NCBI RefSeq assembly: GCF_014205225.1
Contig: NZ_JACHNB010000001.1
Location: 1,798,001-1,862,000 of the forward strand
Direction: 5' to 3'
Source of the DNA: Actinoplanes octamycinicus
GTDB taxonomy: Bacteria; Actinomycetota; Actinomycetes; Mycobacteriales; Micromonosporaceae
Length of the DNA stretch: 64,000 nt
Shown here: positions 16,398 through 25,462 of the stretch, one piece after another
Layout: the number at the start of each line of letters is the position of its first letter
Numbering within the stretch: position 1 is the stretch's first letter
Notes under the pieces: generated by a model
What the model was told of the DNA's origin: nothing
What the model saw: the letters and a program-made list of their open reading frames with translations, nothing else
The model's database searches: none
Position numbers and translations under genes: made by a program

Positions 16398-16419
16398 TGC
16401 GACAGACTACGCTGTCGCA
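16398..16419. promoter_or_regulatory. Inverted repeat between tRNA-Leu and fhaA
   Basis: TGCGACAG-ACTACG-CTGTCGCA has perfect 8-bp arms. It lies upstream of both the tRNA-Leu promoter and the fhaA operon. Just right of it, AAGCGAGTTGA occurs twice (starting near 16425 and 16459). It may be an operator or a leader hairpin. Confidence 0.45.
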
Positions 16420-16609
16420 CGTCACGAAGCGAGTTGAGTAACAAGCAAGGTAAGTACCAAGCGAGTTGATATCGCCCCGCGACGGAGGAAACACTAGCAC
16501 GGCGCCGTGGGGCGTCATACGAGGGTCAGAAGTGCCGGCTGCTCTTGGGCTACAGATGCACAAGCGGCGGCCGGATACCATCATGTCCTCGGAACCCGAG
16601 GAGGAGCCG

Positions 16610-17380
16610 GTGAGCGTGCTGCAGCGCTTTGAGAAGCGATTGGAAGGCCTGGTCGAGGGGGCCTTCGCGAAGGTGTTCAAGGGTGTCGTGCACCCTGTGG
16701 AGATCCTGAATGCCATGCAGCGGGAGGCCGAGGCACACAAGGCGATCCTTGCCGGTGGCCGCACCCTCGTGCCGAACCGCTATGTGATCGACCTGTCGCC
16801 CTACGACCACGGTCGTCTGGCGCCCTACGCGGCCGCGCTGGCGCAGGAGCTCGCCCAGTCGCAGGCCGAGTTCATCGGCGAGCAGGCCTGGACGGTCTAC
16901 GGCGACGTGATCGTCGAGATCGAGCGGGGCGACGGCCTGGACACCGGGATGTTCCGGGTGACCGCGGAGGTCTACACCGGCGGCGAGGTCGCCCCGGTGC
17001 AGCAGCCGGCCTACGACGCCGGCCCGCAGTACTCGCCTTATGACCAGCACGGCGGTCACGGTGGTTACCCACCGCCGCACGGTGGTCACGGCGGCCCGCG
17101 TAGCGTCGGGCTGGTCTCCGGTGACGGCCGGACCTACCCGCTGCAGATGGGCTCGACCGTGATCGGTCGTGGCGACCAGGCGAACCTGCGGCTGCCGGAC
17201 GTCGGCATCTCCCGCCGGCACGCCCGGCTGGACTACGACGGCAACCAGGTCGTGCTGACCGATCTCGGGTCGACGAACGGGACGATGGTCAACGGCCAGC
17301 GGGTCTCCGCCGTGGCGCTGAACCCGGGCGACATGATCCAGCTCGGGACGACCACGCTGACCTTCCGAGTGGACGGCTAG
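16610..17380 (+). CDS. fhaA: FHA-domain protein FhaA (DUF3662-FHA)
   Basis: The GTG at 16610, preceded by GAGGAGGAG, begins VSVLQRFEKRLEGLVEGAFAK in the expected FhaA fashion; the in-frame ATG at 16583 is a less likely start. Residues 1-120 are the DUF3662 domain. A Gly/Tyr/Pro/His-rich linker follows (about 130-165). The C-terminal FHA domain (about 170-250) has STVIGRGDQANL, ISRRHARL and the STNGT motif. FHA domains bind phosphothreonine on PknA/PknB substrates such as MviN/CwlM, tuning peptidoglycan precursor flow. It is the first gene of the fhaA-pknB operon. Length is 256 residues. Confidence 0.93.
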   Translation: MSVLQRFEKRLEGLVEGAFAKVFKGVVHPVEILNAMQREAEAHKAILAGGRTLVPNRYVIDLSPYDHGRLAPYAAALAQELAQSQAEFIGEQAWTVYGDVIVEIERGDGLDTGMFRVTAEVYTGGEVAPVQQPAYDAGPQYSPYDQHGGHGGYPPPHGGHGGPRSVGLVSGDGRTYPLQMGSTVIGRGDQANLRLPDVGISRRHARLDYDGNQVVLTDLGSTNGTMVNGQRVSAVALNPGDMIQLGTTTLTFRVDG

Positions 17381-17385
17381 CGGCG

Positions 17386-17868
17386 TTGCCCGAATTCGTC
17401 CTCACCGTCGCCCGGTTCGGCTTCCTGATCCTGCTGTGGATCTTCGTGTTCACAGTGGTCGGGGTGATCCGGCGGGACCTCTTCGCGGGTGCCCGGTCGA
17501 AGAGCATCGTCGCCAGCCCTCGGGGGGTGGGCGGCGCGATCCTCCAGGGCCGGCCGGCGAAGGCCAAGCGCGGTAAGGCGGCACGGCAACTGGTGGTGAC
17601 CGCCGGCCAGCTGGCCGGCACCCGGATCACCCTCGGCGAGGCCCCGATCACTATCGGTCGCGCCGAGGATTCGACCCTGGTCATCACCGACGATTTCGCG
17701 TCGGCCCGGCATGCCCGGCTGGTGCCTCGGGACGGTCAGTGGTTCGTCGAGGACCTCGGCTCGACCAACGGCACCTACCTCGATCGCGGTAAGGTCTCCG
17801 GACCCACCCCAGTCCCCCTTGGCGTCCCGATCCGGATCGGACGCACTTCTCTCGAGTTACGGCCATGA
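17386..17868 (+). CDS. fhaB: FHA-domain protein FhaB (FipA-type)
   Basis: TTG start at 17386, 5 nt after fhaA, giving the typical N-terminus MPEFVLTVARFGFLILLWIFVF, a single membrane anchor at residues 4-25. The FHA domain occupies about 85-155, with ITIGRAEDSTLV, ASARHARL and STNGTYL. FhaB/FipA links septal proteins such as FtsZ and FtsQ to PknA/PknB phosphorylation in mycobacteria. Its stop overlaps the pstP start (ATGA). Length is 160 residues. Confidence 0.93.
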   Translation: MPEFVLTVARFGFLILLWIFVFTVVGVIRRDLFAGARSKSIVASPRGVGGAILQGRPAKAKRGKAARQLVVTAGQLAGTRITLGEAPITIGRAEDSTLVITDDFASARHARLVPRDGQWFVEDLGSTNGTYLDRGKVSGPTPVPLGVPIRIGRTSLELRP

Positions 17869-19235
17869 CCCTGACCCTGCGCTATGCCGCTCAGAGCGAC
17901 CGCGGTCTGATCCGAGACCTGAACCAGGACTCCGTCTACGCCGGGCCGCGGCTGCTTGCTGTCGCGGACGGCATGGGCGGCATGGCCGCCGGAGACGTCG
18001 CCTCCAACATCGTCATCGCCGCGATGGCGCCGCTCGACGACGACGTCCCCGGGGACGCGCTGGTCGACGCCCTGCGGCACGCCGTCGGCACCGCGAACCA
18101 GCAGCTGCGGGACACCGTCGACGCCAACCCGCAGCTGGAGGGGATGGGCACCACGCTGACCGCGGTGCTCTTCACCGGCAGCAAGTTCGGCATGGTGCAC
18201 ATCGGCGACTCGCGGGCGTACCTGCTCCGCAAGGGCGAGTTCTCACAGATCACCAAGGACGACACGTACGTTCAGATGCTGGTCGACGAGGGCCGGGTCA
18301 GTCCGGAGGAGGCGAGCAGCCATCCGCAGCGGTCGCTGCTCACCCGCGCGCTGGACGGCCGGGACATCGACCCGGAGTACTCGGTTCGCCAGGTGCTCAA
18401 GGGCGATCGGTACCTGATCTGCAGCGACGGTCTGTCCGGCGTGGTCAGCGGCGAGACGATCGGCCAGACCATGCGGGAGATCGCCGACCCGAAGGCGTGC
18501 GTCGAGCGGCTGGTGCAGCTCGCCCTGCGCGGCGGCGGGCCGGACAACATCACCGTGGTGATCGCCGACGCGACCGACGCGGACATCGTCGAGCAGGCGC
18601 CGATCGTCGGCGGTGCGGCCTCCCTCGACCGGGGCAACACCACCGTGGCGGACAGCTCGACGCCGGCCTCCCGGGCGGCCGCGCTCAAGCAGCCGCCGCC
18701 GCGACCGGCCCAGCCGGAGACCGACGGTTACGACCGCGAGCCGGAGCCGGCCGGCCACCCGGTGCGGACCGCGCTGCTGGTCCTGGTGCTGCTCGGGGTG
18801 CTGGGCGGCGGCCTCTGGGCCGGCTGGCAGTACACCCAGGACCAGTACTACGTCGGCGCGACCGAGGCCGGCCAGCTGGCCATCTTCCGCGGCGTGCCCG
18901 GGCAGCTCGCCGGGCTCGACCTGTCCACCGTGAGCGAGACCAGCACGGTCGGCCTCGACGACCTGACCACGGTCGCCCAGGAGCGGGTCAAGGAGGGCAT
19001 CCACGCCGACGACCAGGTCGACGCGCGGGACATCCTCACCGACCTGACCAGCGACGTGCCGTCCAACTCGAACCTGAAGCCGGTCTGCGCCGCGCCCGGC
19101 GCGAGCCCGGCCGCATCGACCTCGGTGCGCCCGGCGGCGACCGGCGCGACGTCGGCTCCGGCCATCGCGCCGAGCGTTCAACCGTCCGAGAGCGCGTCCA
19201 CGGCGGCCGACAACGGCTGCCGGACCGCCGACTGA
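17865..19235 (+). CDS. pstP: PP2C-type Ser/Thr protein phosphatase PstP
   Basis: A 456-residue membrane phosphatase that removes phosphates from PknA/PknB and their targets. The cytoplasmic PP2C domain covers residues 1-235, with the metal-binding motifs DRGLIRDLNQD, VADGMGGMAAGDVAS, GDSRAYLL and GGPDNITVV. A Pro-rich juxtamembrane segment precedes one helix (LLVLVLLGVLGGGLWAGW, about 306-323), and the external C-terminus ends in a Ser/Ala-rich tail. It overlaps fhaB by 4 nt (ATGA), indicating translational coupling. Confidence 0.95.
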   Translation: MTLTLRYAAQSDRGLIRDLNQDSVYAGPRLLAVADGMGGMAAGDVASNIVIAAMAPLDDDVPGDALVDALRHAVGTANQQLRDTVDANPQLEGMGTTLTAVLFTGSKFGMVHIGDSRAYLLRKGEFSQITKDDTYVQMLVDEGRVSPEEASSHPQRSLLTRALDGRDIDPEYSVRQVLKGDRYLICSDGLSGVVSGETIGQTMREIADPKACVERLVQLALRGGGPDNITVVIADATDADIVEQAPIVGGAASLDRGNTTVADSSTPASRAAALKQPPPRPAQPETDGYDREPEPAGHPVRTALLVLVLLGVLGGGLWAGWQYTQDQYYVGATEAGQLAIFRGVPGQLAGLDLSTVSETSTVGLDDLTTVAQERVKEGIHADDQVDARDILTDLTSDVPSNSNLKPVCAAPGASPAASTSVRPAATGATSAPAIAPSVQPSESASTAADNGCRTAD

Positions 19236-19263
19236 GCACGGCCTACAACGTCTGGGGATTTTC

Positions 19264-20769
19264 TTGACCGCGCCCGCCGTACCGGCTCCTTCACCCGCTT
19301 CCACGGGTGAGATGTCGCGTATCCCGGGATTGAAGACGCGTCGTAACGCCGAGCTCGGGCTGCTGGCTTTCGCCATGGTGCTCGTCGCCGCGTTCGGCGC
19401 GACCGTGGAAGCCAACAAGTACGACAAGCTGCAGCCGAACTTCTGGGTGCCGGCCGCGCTGCTCAGCATCCTCTTCCTCGGCCTGCACCTGGTGGTCCGC
19501 TACGTCGCGCCGTACGCGGATCCGGTGCTGCTCCCCATGGTCGCCCTGATCAACGGCATCGGTGTGGCGTTCCTGCGGCGCATCGACATCGCCAACGCGA
19601 TCAACGACAAGGAGGGGCCGCCGGGGATCTTCTCCGGGATCGGCGGCCGCCAGCTCGCCTGGACGCTGATCGCGCTGATCCTGGCCGCCGCGCTGCTCCT
19701 GCTGATCCGCGACCACCGGAACGTCTCGAAGTACGCGTACACGCTCGGCCTCACCGGCATCGTGCTGATGATGATCCCGGCGGTGCTGCCCGGCAGCATC
19801 TCCGAGGTGAACGGCGCGAAGCTGTGGATCAAGCTGGGCGCCTTCTCCATCCAGCCCGGCGAGTTCGCCAAGCTGATGCTGGTCACCTTCTTCGCGTACT
19901 ACCTGGTGCGCAAGCGCGAGGTGCTCTCGCTGGCCAGCAAGCGTTTCCTCGGCATCGACTTCCCGCGCGGCCGGGACCTCGGTCCGGTGGTCACGGTGTG
20001 GCTGTTCAGCCTGCTGGTCCTGGTCTTCGAGAAGGACCTGGGCACCGCGCTGCTGTACTTCGGGCTGTTCGTGGTGACGCTCTACGTGGCCACCGAGCGG
20101 TCCAGCTGGCTGATCATCGGCCTGCTGCTCTTCTTCGGCGGCGTCTACATCGCGTACCTGCTGGGCGCCTCGGTCGGCGGCCCGTTCGCGAACTTCTACG
20201 ACCGGGCCGAGGTCTGGCTGGACCCGTTCTCCCAGGCCAACTACGAGCGGGTGAGCGGCAACAGCTACCAGCTCGTCCAGGGTCTGCTCGGGCTGGGCAC
20301 CGGCGGCCTGTTCGGCACCGGTCCGGGCGCCGGTTCGCCCCTGTCGGTGCCCGAGGTGCAGAACGACTTCATCTTCGCCGGCCTGGGCGAGGAGATCGGC
20401 CTCTTCGGCCTCTCCGCGCTGCTGGTCTGCTACATGCTGATCGCGATCCGCGGGCTGCGCGCCGCGATCGGGGTGCGTGACTCGTTCGGCAAGCTGGTCG
20501 CCGGTGGTCTCTCGTTCACCCTCGGCCTGCAGGTCTTCGTGATCCTCGGGGGTATCACCGGGCTGATCCCGCTGACCGGTCAGACCACGCCGTTCCTCTC
20601 CTCCGGTGGTTCCTCGCTGATGGCGAACTGGCTGCTCATCGCGATGCTGTTGCGCATCTCGAACGCGGCCCGCGGCCCGGCGACCGGGGGCGGCGGCGCG
20701 GCTCGGCCCGGCCCGAAGAAGGCACCCACCCAGCTGCACGGCGCCATGACGGAGGTGATCAAGCCGTGA
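19264..20769 (+). CDS. rodA: SEDS peptidoglycan glycosyltransferase, RodA/FtsW family
   Basis: A 501-residue integral membrane protein with about 12 helices and the SEDS signature near the C-terminus (GLIPLTGQTTPFLSSGGSS), plus YDRAEVWLDPF in the large external loop. SEDS proteins polymerise lipid II and work with a class B PBP, here encoded immediately downstream. TTG at 19264 with GGGGA upstream is the preferred start; ATG 19311 would remove a Pro-rich N-terminal tail of 16 residues. The C-terminus is a Gly/Ala/Pro-rich cytoplasmic extension. It overlaps pbpA by 4 nt. Confidence 0.94.
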   Translation: MTAPAVPAPSPASTGEMSRIPGLKTRRNAELGLLAFAMVLVAAFGATVEANKYDKLQPNFWVPAALLSILFLGLHLVVRYVAPYADPVLLPMVALINGIGVAFLRRIDIANAINDKEGPPGIFSGIGGRQLAWTLIALILAAALLLLIRDHRNVSKYAYTLGLTGIVLMMIPAVLPGSISEVNGAKLWIKLGAFSIQPGEFAKLMLVTFFAYYLVRKREVLSLASKRFLGIDFPRGRDLGPVVTVWLFSLLVLVFEKDLGTALLYFGLFVVTLYVATERSSWLIIGLLLFFGGVYIAYLLGASVGGPFANFYDRAEVWLDPFSQANYERVSGNSYQLVQGLLGLGTGGLFGTGPGAGSPLSVPEVQNDFIFAGLGEEIGLFGLSALLVCYMLIAIRGLRAAIGVRDSFGKLVAGGLSFTLGLQVFVILGGITGLIPLTGQTTPFLSSGGSSLMANWLLIAMLLRISNAARGPATGGGGAARPGPKKAPTQLHGAMTEVIKP

Positions 20770-22265
20770 ACGCACCCCTGCGAAAGTCCGGCGTGGTCCT
20801 CTTCGTGCTGTTCGGGTTGATCTTCGCGAACCTGAACTGGATCCAGGCCTACAAGGCCGACGAGTACCGCACCCACCCGTGGAACGGCCGGGTGGTGGTC
20901 GCCGAGTACGAGCGTGCCCGTGGCGTGATCGAGGCCGGTGGCAACCCGCTGGCCCGGAGCATCGAGACCGACGACACGCTGAAGTACCTCCGGGTCTACC
21001 CGAAGAAGGAGATCTACGCGCCGGTGCTCGGCTACAAGCCGGTCAACCTGGGCGCGACCGGCATCGAGGAGACCGAGAACGACTTCCTCTCCGGGGAGAG
21101 CGACAAGCTCATCGCGGACCGGATCAGCGACATGTTCACCGGCGAGAAGACCGGTGGCGGCAACGTGCTGCTGTCGCTGAACACCAAGGCCCAAGAGGTC
21201 GCCTGGAAGCAGATGGTCAACAACGAGCGCGGGGCGAAGAAGGGCGCCGCGATCGCCCTCGACCCGCGCACCGGAGCGATCCAGGCTCTGGTCTCGATGC
21301 CCAGCTACGACCCGAACCAGCTGGTCACCCACGACAAGAAGGCGGCCGCGGCGGCGTACAAGGAGCTGAACGCGGACAAGGATCAGCCGATGCTGAACCG
21401 GGCGCTGTCGCAGACCCTGCCGCCCGGCTCGACCTTCAAGGTGGTCGTCTCGGCGGCCGCCCTGGAGAACGGCTACGACGTCGACACCGAGATCCCGGCC
21501 GGCAGCGTCTACAAAGAGGGCGGCGCGACCATCCGCAACGCCGAGGACGAGGTCTGCCCGAGCGGCGAGGTCACCCTCAAGGAGGCGCTGACCGAGAGCT
21601 GCAACACCGGGTACGCCAAGCTCGGCGTGAAACTCGGCGCCGACAAGGTCAAGGAGAAGGCGAAGGCGTTCGGCTTCGAGGAGAGCGACCTCAAGATCGG
21701 CAACTTGCAGAGCAAGGACGGCCTCCCGGTGGCGGCCAGCCACACCGGCGACATCGCCAACCCGGACGGCAGCACCGACAAGTCGGCGCTGGCCCAGTCC
21801 TCGATCGGGCAGCGCGACGTGCGGATGACGCCGATGCAGGGCGCGCTGATCGCCGCCTCGGTGGCCAACGGTGGCGACCAGATGCGGCCCTACCTGGTGC
21901 AGAAACTGCTCAGCCCGGACCGCCGGACGATCTACACCGCGTCGCCGCAGACCAAGAGCAGCCCGATCGACAGCACGGTGGCCGGCAAGCTCAAAGAGAT
22001 GATGGTCAGCGTCGTCGAGAACGGCACCGGAAAGAACGCGCGGGTCGACGGTCTCACGGTCGGCGGCAAGACCGGCACCGCGCAGAACGCCGAGGGCGCC
22101 GACCCGCACGGGTGGTTCATCGGCTTCGCGTTCAACGACAAGGGTGAACCGGTCTCCGCGGTCTGCGTCATGCTGGAGAACGTGAAGGGCGGCCACGCGA
22201 GCGCCGAAGCAGCCCGGATCGCCGGGCTGATCATGAAGGCCGCTGCCGGCGGGGGAGGAAACTGA
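20766..22265 (+). CDS. pbpA: Class B penicillin-binding protein PbpA
   Basis: A 499-residue D,D-transpeptidase that cross-links peptidoglycan with the RodA partner. The GTG overlaps the rodA stop (GTGA). An N-terminal membrane anchor (VVLFVLFGLIFANLNWI, about 10-26) precedes a dimerisation/pedestal domain. The transpeptidase domain has SxxK as STFK near 221, SxN as SCN near 277 and KTGT near 436. PbpA in mycobacteria is localised to the septum and phosphorylated by PknB. Confidence 0.95.
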   Translation: MNAPLRKSGVVLFVLFGLIFANLNWIQAYKADEYRTHPWNGRVVVAEYERARGVIEAGGNPLARSIETDDTLKYLRVYPKKEIYAPVLGYKPVNLGATGIEETENDFLSGESDKLIADRISDMFTGEKTGGGNVLLSLNTKAQEVAWKQMVNNERGAKKGAAIALDPRTGAIQALVSMPSYDPNQLVTHDKKAAAAAYKELNADKDQPMLNRALSQTLPPGSTFKVVVSAAALENGYDVDTEIPAGSVYKEGGATIRNAEDEVCPSGEVTLKEALTESCNTGYAKLGVKLGADKVKEKAKAFGFEESDLKIGNLQSKDGLPVAASHTGDIANPDGSTDKSALAQSSIGQRDVRMTPMQGALIAASVANGGDQMRPYLVQKLLSPDRRTIYTASPQTKSSPIDSTVAGKLKEMMVSVVENGTGKNARVDGLTVGGKTGTAQNAEGADPHGWFIGFAFNDKGEPVSAVCVMLENVKGGHASAEAARIAGLIMKAAAGGGGN

Positions 22266-22266
22266 C

Positions 22267-23622
22267 ATGATCCGCCCGGGGGTCACGCTCGGTGGGCGCT
22301 ACCGCTTGGAGGAGCGGATCGCCGGCGGCGGTATGGGTGATGTCTGGCGCGGCACGGACGACGTGCTGGGCCGGACGGTCGCCGTCAAGATCCTGCTGCC
22401 CGCGCTGCTCGACGAGCCCGGCTTCGCCGAGCGGTTCCGCGGCGAGGCGCGCACCATGGCGACGATCAACCACCCCGGTGTGGTCGACGTCTACGACTAC
22501 GGCAGCGACCAGCAGATCGCCTTCCTGGTGATGGAGTACGTGGAGGGTGACGCGCTCTCCCGGACGCTGAGCCGGGTCGGCCGGCTCACCCCGGCCCGGA
22601 CCATGGCGCTGGTCGCCCAGGCCGCCGACGCGTTGCAGGCCGCGCATGCCAACGGGATCGTGCACCGCGACGTGAAACCCGGCAACCTGCTGGTCCGGCC
22701 GAACGGCACGCTCGTCCTGACCGACTTCGGCATCGCCCGGTCGGCCCTGGTCGGGCAGCTGACGGTGGCCGGGGCGGTGCTCGGCACGGCGTCCTACATC
22801 TCCCCCGAGCAGGCCGCCGGTGACGTGGCGACGCCGGCCTCCGACGTGTACGCGCTGGGCGTGGTCGCCTACCAGTGCCTCTCCGGGCACCGGCCGTTCG
22901 ACGGCGCCACCCCGATCGAGATCGCCATGAAGCACGTCCGGGAGACGCCCCGCCCGCTGCCCGGCGACATCCCGCCCGCGGTGCGGGCCATCGTGGAGCG
23001 TGCCCTGGCCAAGGATCCGACCGCCCGCTGGCCCAGCGCCGCGGCGATGGCGGCGGTGGCCCGGCAGGCCGCGTCGTCGCTGACCACCACGGCGCAGCCG
23101 CCGGTGAGCCAGCCGGTCCGGGCCACCCCGACCAGCCCGGCCCCGTCGCAGCAGGCGCGTGCCTCGGTGCCGCGGCCGATCTCGGGCGCCCGGGGTGCGG
23201 CGCCGGTGCCGTCGGTTCCGCCGGTGCCCTCGGTCCCGCCGGTGCAGTCGCCGGCGCCGCCGGTGGCCACCCCGATGCCACCGCACTACCGCCCGCAGTC
23301 CGGCCCGCCGATGAACAGCGGATACCCGCACCAGGCGCCGATGGCCAAGCCGGAAGGCTCGTTCGGTCGTCAGGTGCTGATCGTGCTCGCCGTGGTCCTG
23401 GCTCTTCTGGTCCTGCTCTGTGCCGGGGTCATCTCGTTCCTGTATCGACATGGCAACGCGAACGCCGCCGCCGAAATCGCGCTGGGTGATCAGAGCAGCT
23501 CGGCGGCTATCCTCCGCATGGGCGTGGCCGCTGACCCGGTGTCGGTGGCGTCGTACCGTCTCATGAAGGCCGACCCCCAGCTCGGCCCGATCCGACCGAA
23601 CGAAGGACGACAGACGCTATGA
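22267..23622 (+). CDS. pknA: Transmembrane Ser/Thr protein kinase PknA
   Basis: A 451-residue Hanks-type kinase. It has the Gly-rich loop IAGGGMGDVWRG, the catalytic Lys in VAVKIL, the catalytic loop HRDVKPGNL, the magnesium motif DFGIAR, and the SPEQ segment in place of APE. A Pro/Ser-rich linker (about 270-370) leads to one membrane helix (VLIVLAVVLALLVLLCAGVI) and a short external tail without PASTA domains, as expected for PknA. GGGGGAGG lies upstream of the ATG at 22267. It controls growth and division through phosphorylation of envelope proteins. Confidence 0.95.
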   Translation: MIRPGVTLGGRYRLEERIAGGGMGDVWRGTDDVLGRTVAVKILLPALLDEPGFAERFRGEARTMATINHPGVVDVYDYGSDQQIAFLVMEYVEGDALSRTLSRVGRLTPARTMALVAQAADALQAAHANGIVHRDVKPGNLLVRPNGTLVLTDFGIARSALVGQLTVAGAVLGTASYISPEQAAGDVATPASDVYALGVVAYQCLSGHRPFDGATPIEIAMKHVRETPRPLPGDIPPAVRAIVERALAKDPTARWPSAAAMAAVARQAASSLTTTAQPPVSQPVRATPTSPAPSQQARASVPRPISGARGAAPVPSVPPVPSVPPVQSPAPPVATPMPPHYRPQSGPPMNSGYPHQAPMAKPEGSFGRQVLIVLAVVLALLVLLCAGVISFLYRHGNANAAAEIALGDQSSSAAILRMGVAADPVSVASYRLMKADPQLGPIRPNEGRQTL

Positions 23623-25403
23623 CGGCGCAGGCCCGACTGCTCGGTGGCAGGTACCAGGTCGGCGAGCTGCTCGGCTACGGCGGTATGGCAGAGGTGCACC
23701 GGGGACGCGACCTCCGCCTCGGCCGGGATGTTGCGATCAAGATGTTGCGCACCGACCTGGCCCGGGATGCCACCTTTCAGGAGCGATTCCGGCGTGAGGC
23801 GCAGAACTCCGCGGCACTGAACCACCCCGCCATCGTGGCGGTCTACGACACCGGCGAGGAGACCTCGGCAACCGGTGAGAGACTGCCGTTCATCGTCATG
23901 GAGTTCGTCAACGGGCGGACTCTCAAGGAGGTCCTGGCCCAGGAGCAGCGGCTCCAGCCACGCCGGGCCCTGGAGATCATCGCCGACATCTGCGCCGCGC
24001 TGGAGTTCAGCCACCGGCACGGGATCATCCACCGGGACATCAAGCCCGGCAACGTGATGATCACACAGAACGGCCAGGTCAAGGTCATGGACTTCGGTAT
24101 CGCCCGGGCTCTGGCCAGCGGCGCCACCACGATGACCCAGACCAGCGCGGTGATCGGCACCGCGCAGTACCTCTCGCCCGAGCAGGCCCGTGGCGAGTCG
24201 GTCGACGCCCGCTCCGATGTGTACGCGGCCGGCTGCGTCCTCTTCGAACTGCTCGTCGGGCACCCGCCGTTCGTCGGCGACAGCCCGGTCAGCGTGGCGT
24301 ACCAGCACGTCCGGGAGGACCCGAAAGCGCCGAGTTCGATCGTCCGGGAGGTCCCGCCGGACCTCGACGCGATCGTGCTCAAGGCGCTCGCCAAGAACCC
24401 GCTGAACCGCTACCAGAGTGCCCAGGAGATGCGCGCCGACGCGCTGCGCGCGGTCTCCGGCCGTCCGGTCATGGCCACCCCGGTGATGAGCCAGGCCGAG
24501 ACGATGGCCATGAACAACGGTCCGAGCCAGTGGCAGCCGCAGGGCGCCACCACCATCCAGCGCCCGGTCGCCACCACCATGGGCGGCGGCGGCCGCCCGC
24601 CGGAGAACAAGCAGTCCTGGGTGTGGGCCGCGCTGGCCGGCCTGGGCGTGCTGGTGGTGATCGTGCTGGGTGTCGCGCTGGCGCTGAACAAAGGCAACGG
24701 CAGCGGCGACTCGAATCAGCCCAAGCAGGTCGCCGTGCCGGACCTGAAGGGCTTCAGTCCGAACGATGCCCGCAACGCGCTGATCACGGCCGGGTTCACC
24801 AACATCGCGCCGCCCCAGACCGAGACGAAGAAGGGCTGCGAGGGCAACGTCTCCCAGCAGAGCCCGGCGGCGAACACCGTCCTTCCGGTCACCACCCAGG
24901 TCGGCTTCACCGTCTGCGTCGCGCCGAAGAAGGTGACCGTCCCGACCAACCTGGAAGGCAGCAGTCAGCAGTTCGCCGAGAACGCGCTGAGCGACCTGGG
25001 CCTGAAGCCGGTCGTCAAGGAGGTCAACAGCGCGTCGCCCAAGGGTCAGGTCGTCGACGTGGAGAACGCCGGCGACGAGGTCGACCCGGGCACCGAGATC
25101 ACCGTGCGGGTCTCCAACAACCAGCTGGTCGTCGTGCCGGATGTGGTCGGTCAGACGGAGGACGACGCGGTCGATCAACTGCAGAAGGCCGGCCTGAACG
25201 TCAACCCCGTGGTGTACGTGCAGGGTGGCGGCGAGCCGGGCAAGGTCATCAAGCAGAGCAAGAAGCCGAAGAGCAAGGTCGAGTCCGGCACCAACATCAC
25301 CATCACCGTGGTGGCCGACACGCCGACCACCGACCCGAGCGGCTCGGTCTCGCCCAGCCCGACCGACACCACCGGTGCCGGTGGCGGGACCGGGACGAAC
25401 TAG
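23619..25403 (+). CDS. pknB: Transmembrane Ser/Thr protein kinase PknB with three PASTA domains
   Basis: A 594-residue kinase that overlaps pknA by 4 nt. The kinase domain (about 10-275) has GYGGMAEVHRGRD, AIKML, HRDIKPGNV and DFGIARAL. A membrane helix lies at about 334-356 (WAALAGLGVLVVIVLGVALAL). Outside are three PASTA repeats beginning VAVPDLKGFSPNDAR, KVTVPTNLEGSSQQ and VVVPDVVGQTEDDA; many PknB proteins have four. A Thr/Ser/Pro tail ends the protein. The PASTA region senses lipid II or muropeptides and localises the kinase. It is the last gene of the operon, before a strong terminator. Confidence 0.96.
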   Translation: MTAQARLLGGRYQVGELLGYGGMAEVHRGRDLRLGRDVAIKMLRTDLARDATFQERFRREAQNSAALNHPAIVAVYDTGEETSATGERLPFIVMEFVNGRTLKEVLAQEQRLQPRRALEIIADICAALEFSHRHGIIHRDIKPGNVMITQNGQVKVMDFGIARALASGATTMTQTSAVIGTAQYLSPEQARGESVDARSDVYAAGCVLFELLVGHPPFVGDSPVSVAYQHVREDPKAPSSIVREVPPDLDAIVLKALAKNPLNRYQSAQEMRADALRAVSGRPVMATPVMSQAETMAMNNGPSQWQPQGATTIQRPVATTMGGGGRPPENKQSWVWAALAGLGVLVVIVLGVALALNKGNGSGDSNQPKQVAVPDLKGFSPNDARNALITAGFTNIAPPQTETKKGCEGNVSQQSPAANTVLPVTTQVGFTVCVAPKKVTVPTNLEGSSQQFAENALSDLGLKPVVKEVNSASPKGQVVDVENAGDEVDPGTEITVRVSNNQLVVVPDVVGQTEDDAVDQLQKAGLNVNPVVYVQGGGEPGKVIKQSKKPKSKVESGTNITITVVADTPTTDPSGSVSPSPTDTTGAGGGTGTN

Positions 25404-25413
25404 TCAGCGAACG

Positions 25414-25450
25414 AAGAAGCCGGCGGCCCAGAAGGCCGCCGGCTTCTTTT
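25414..25450 (+). terminator. Strong intrinsic terminator of the fhaA-pknB operon
   Basis: Perfect 15-bp arms AAGAAGCCGGCGGCC / GGCCGCCGGCTTCTT around a CAGAA loop, ending in TTTT. The A-rich left side lets it also work for the converging trpG/pabA operon. Confidence 0.93.
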
Positions 25451-25462
25451 GTCTGGGAACGA

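Noticed and set aside
16466..16609. An upstream extension of fhaA
   Set aside because: The added residues do not resemble FhaA, and the GTG at 16610 has a strong ribosome site and the family N-terminus.
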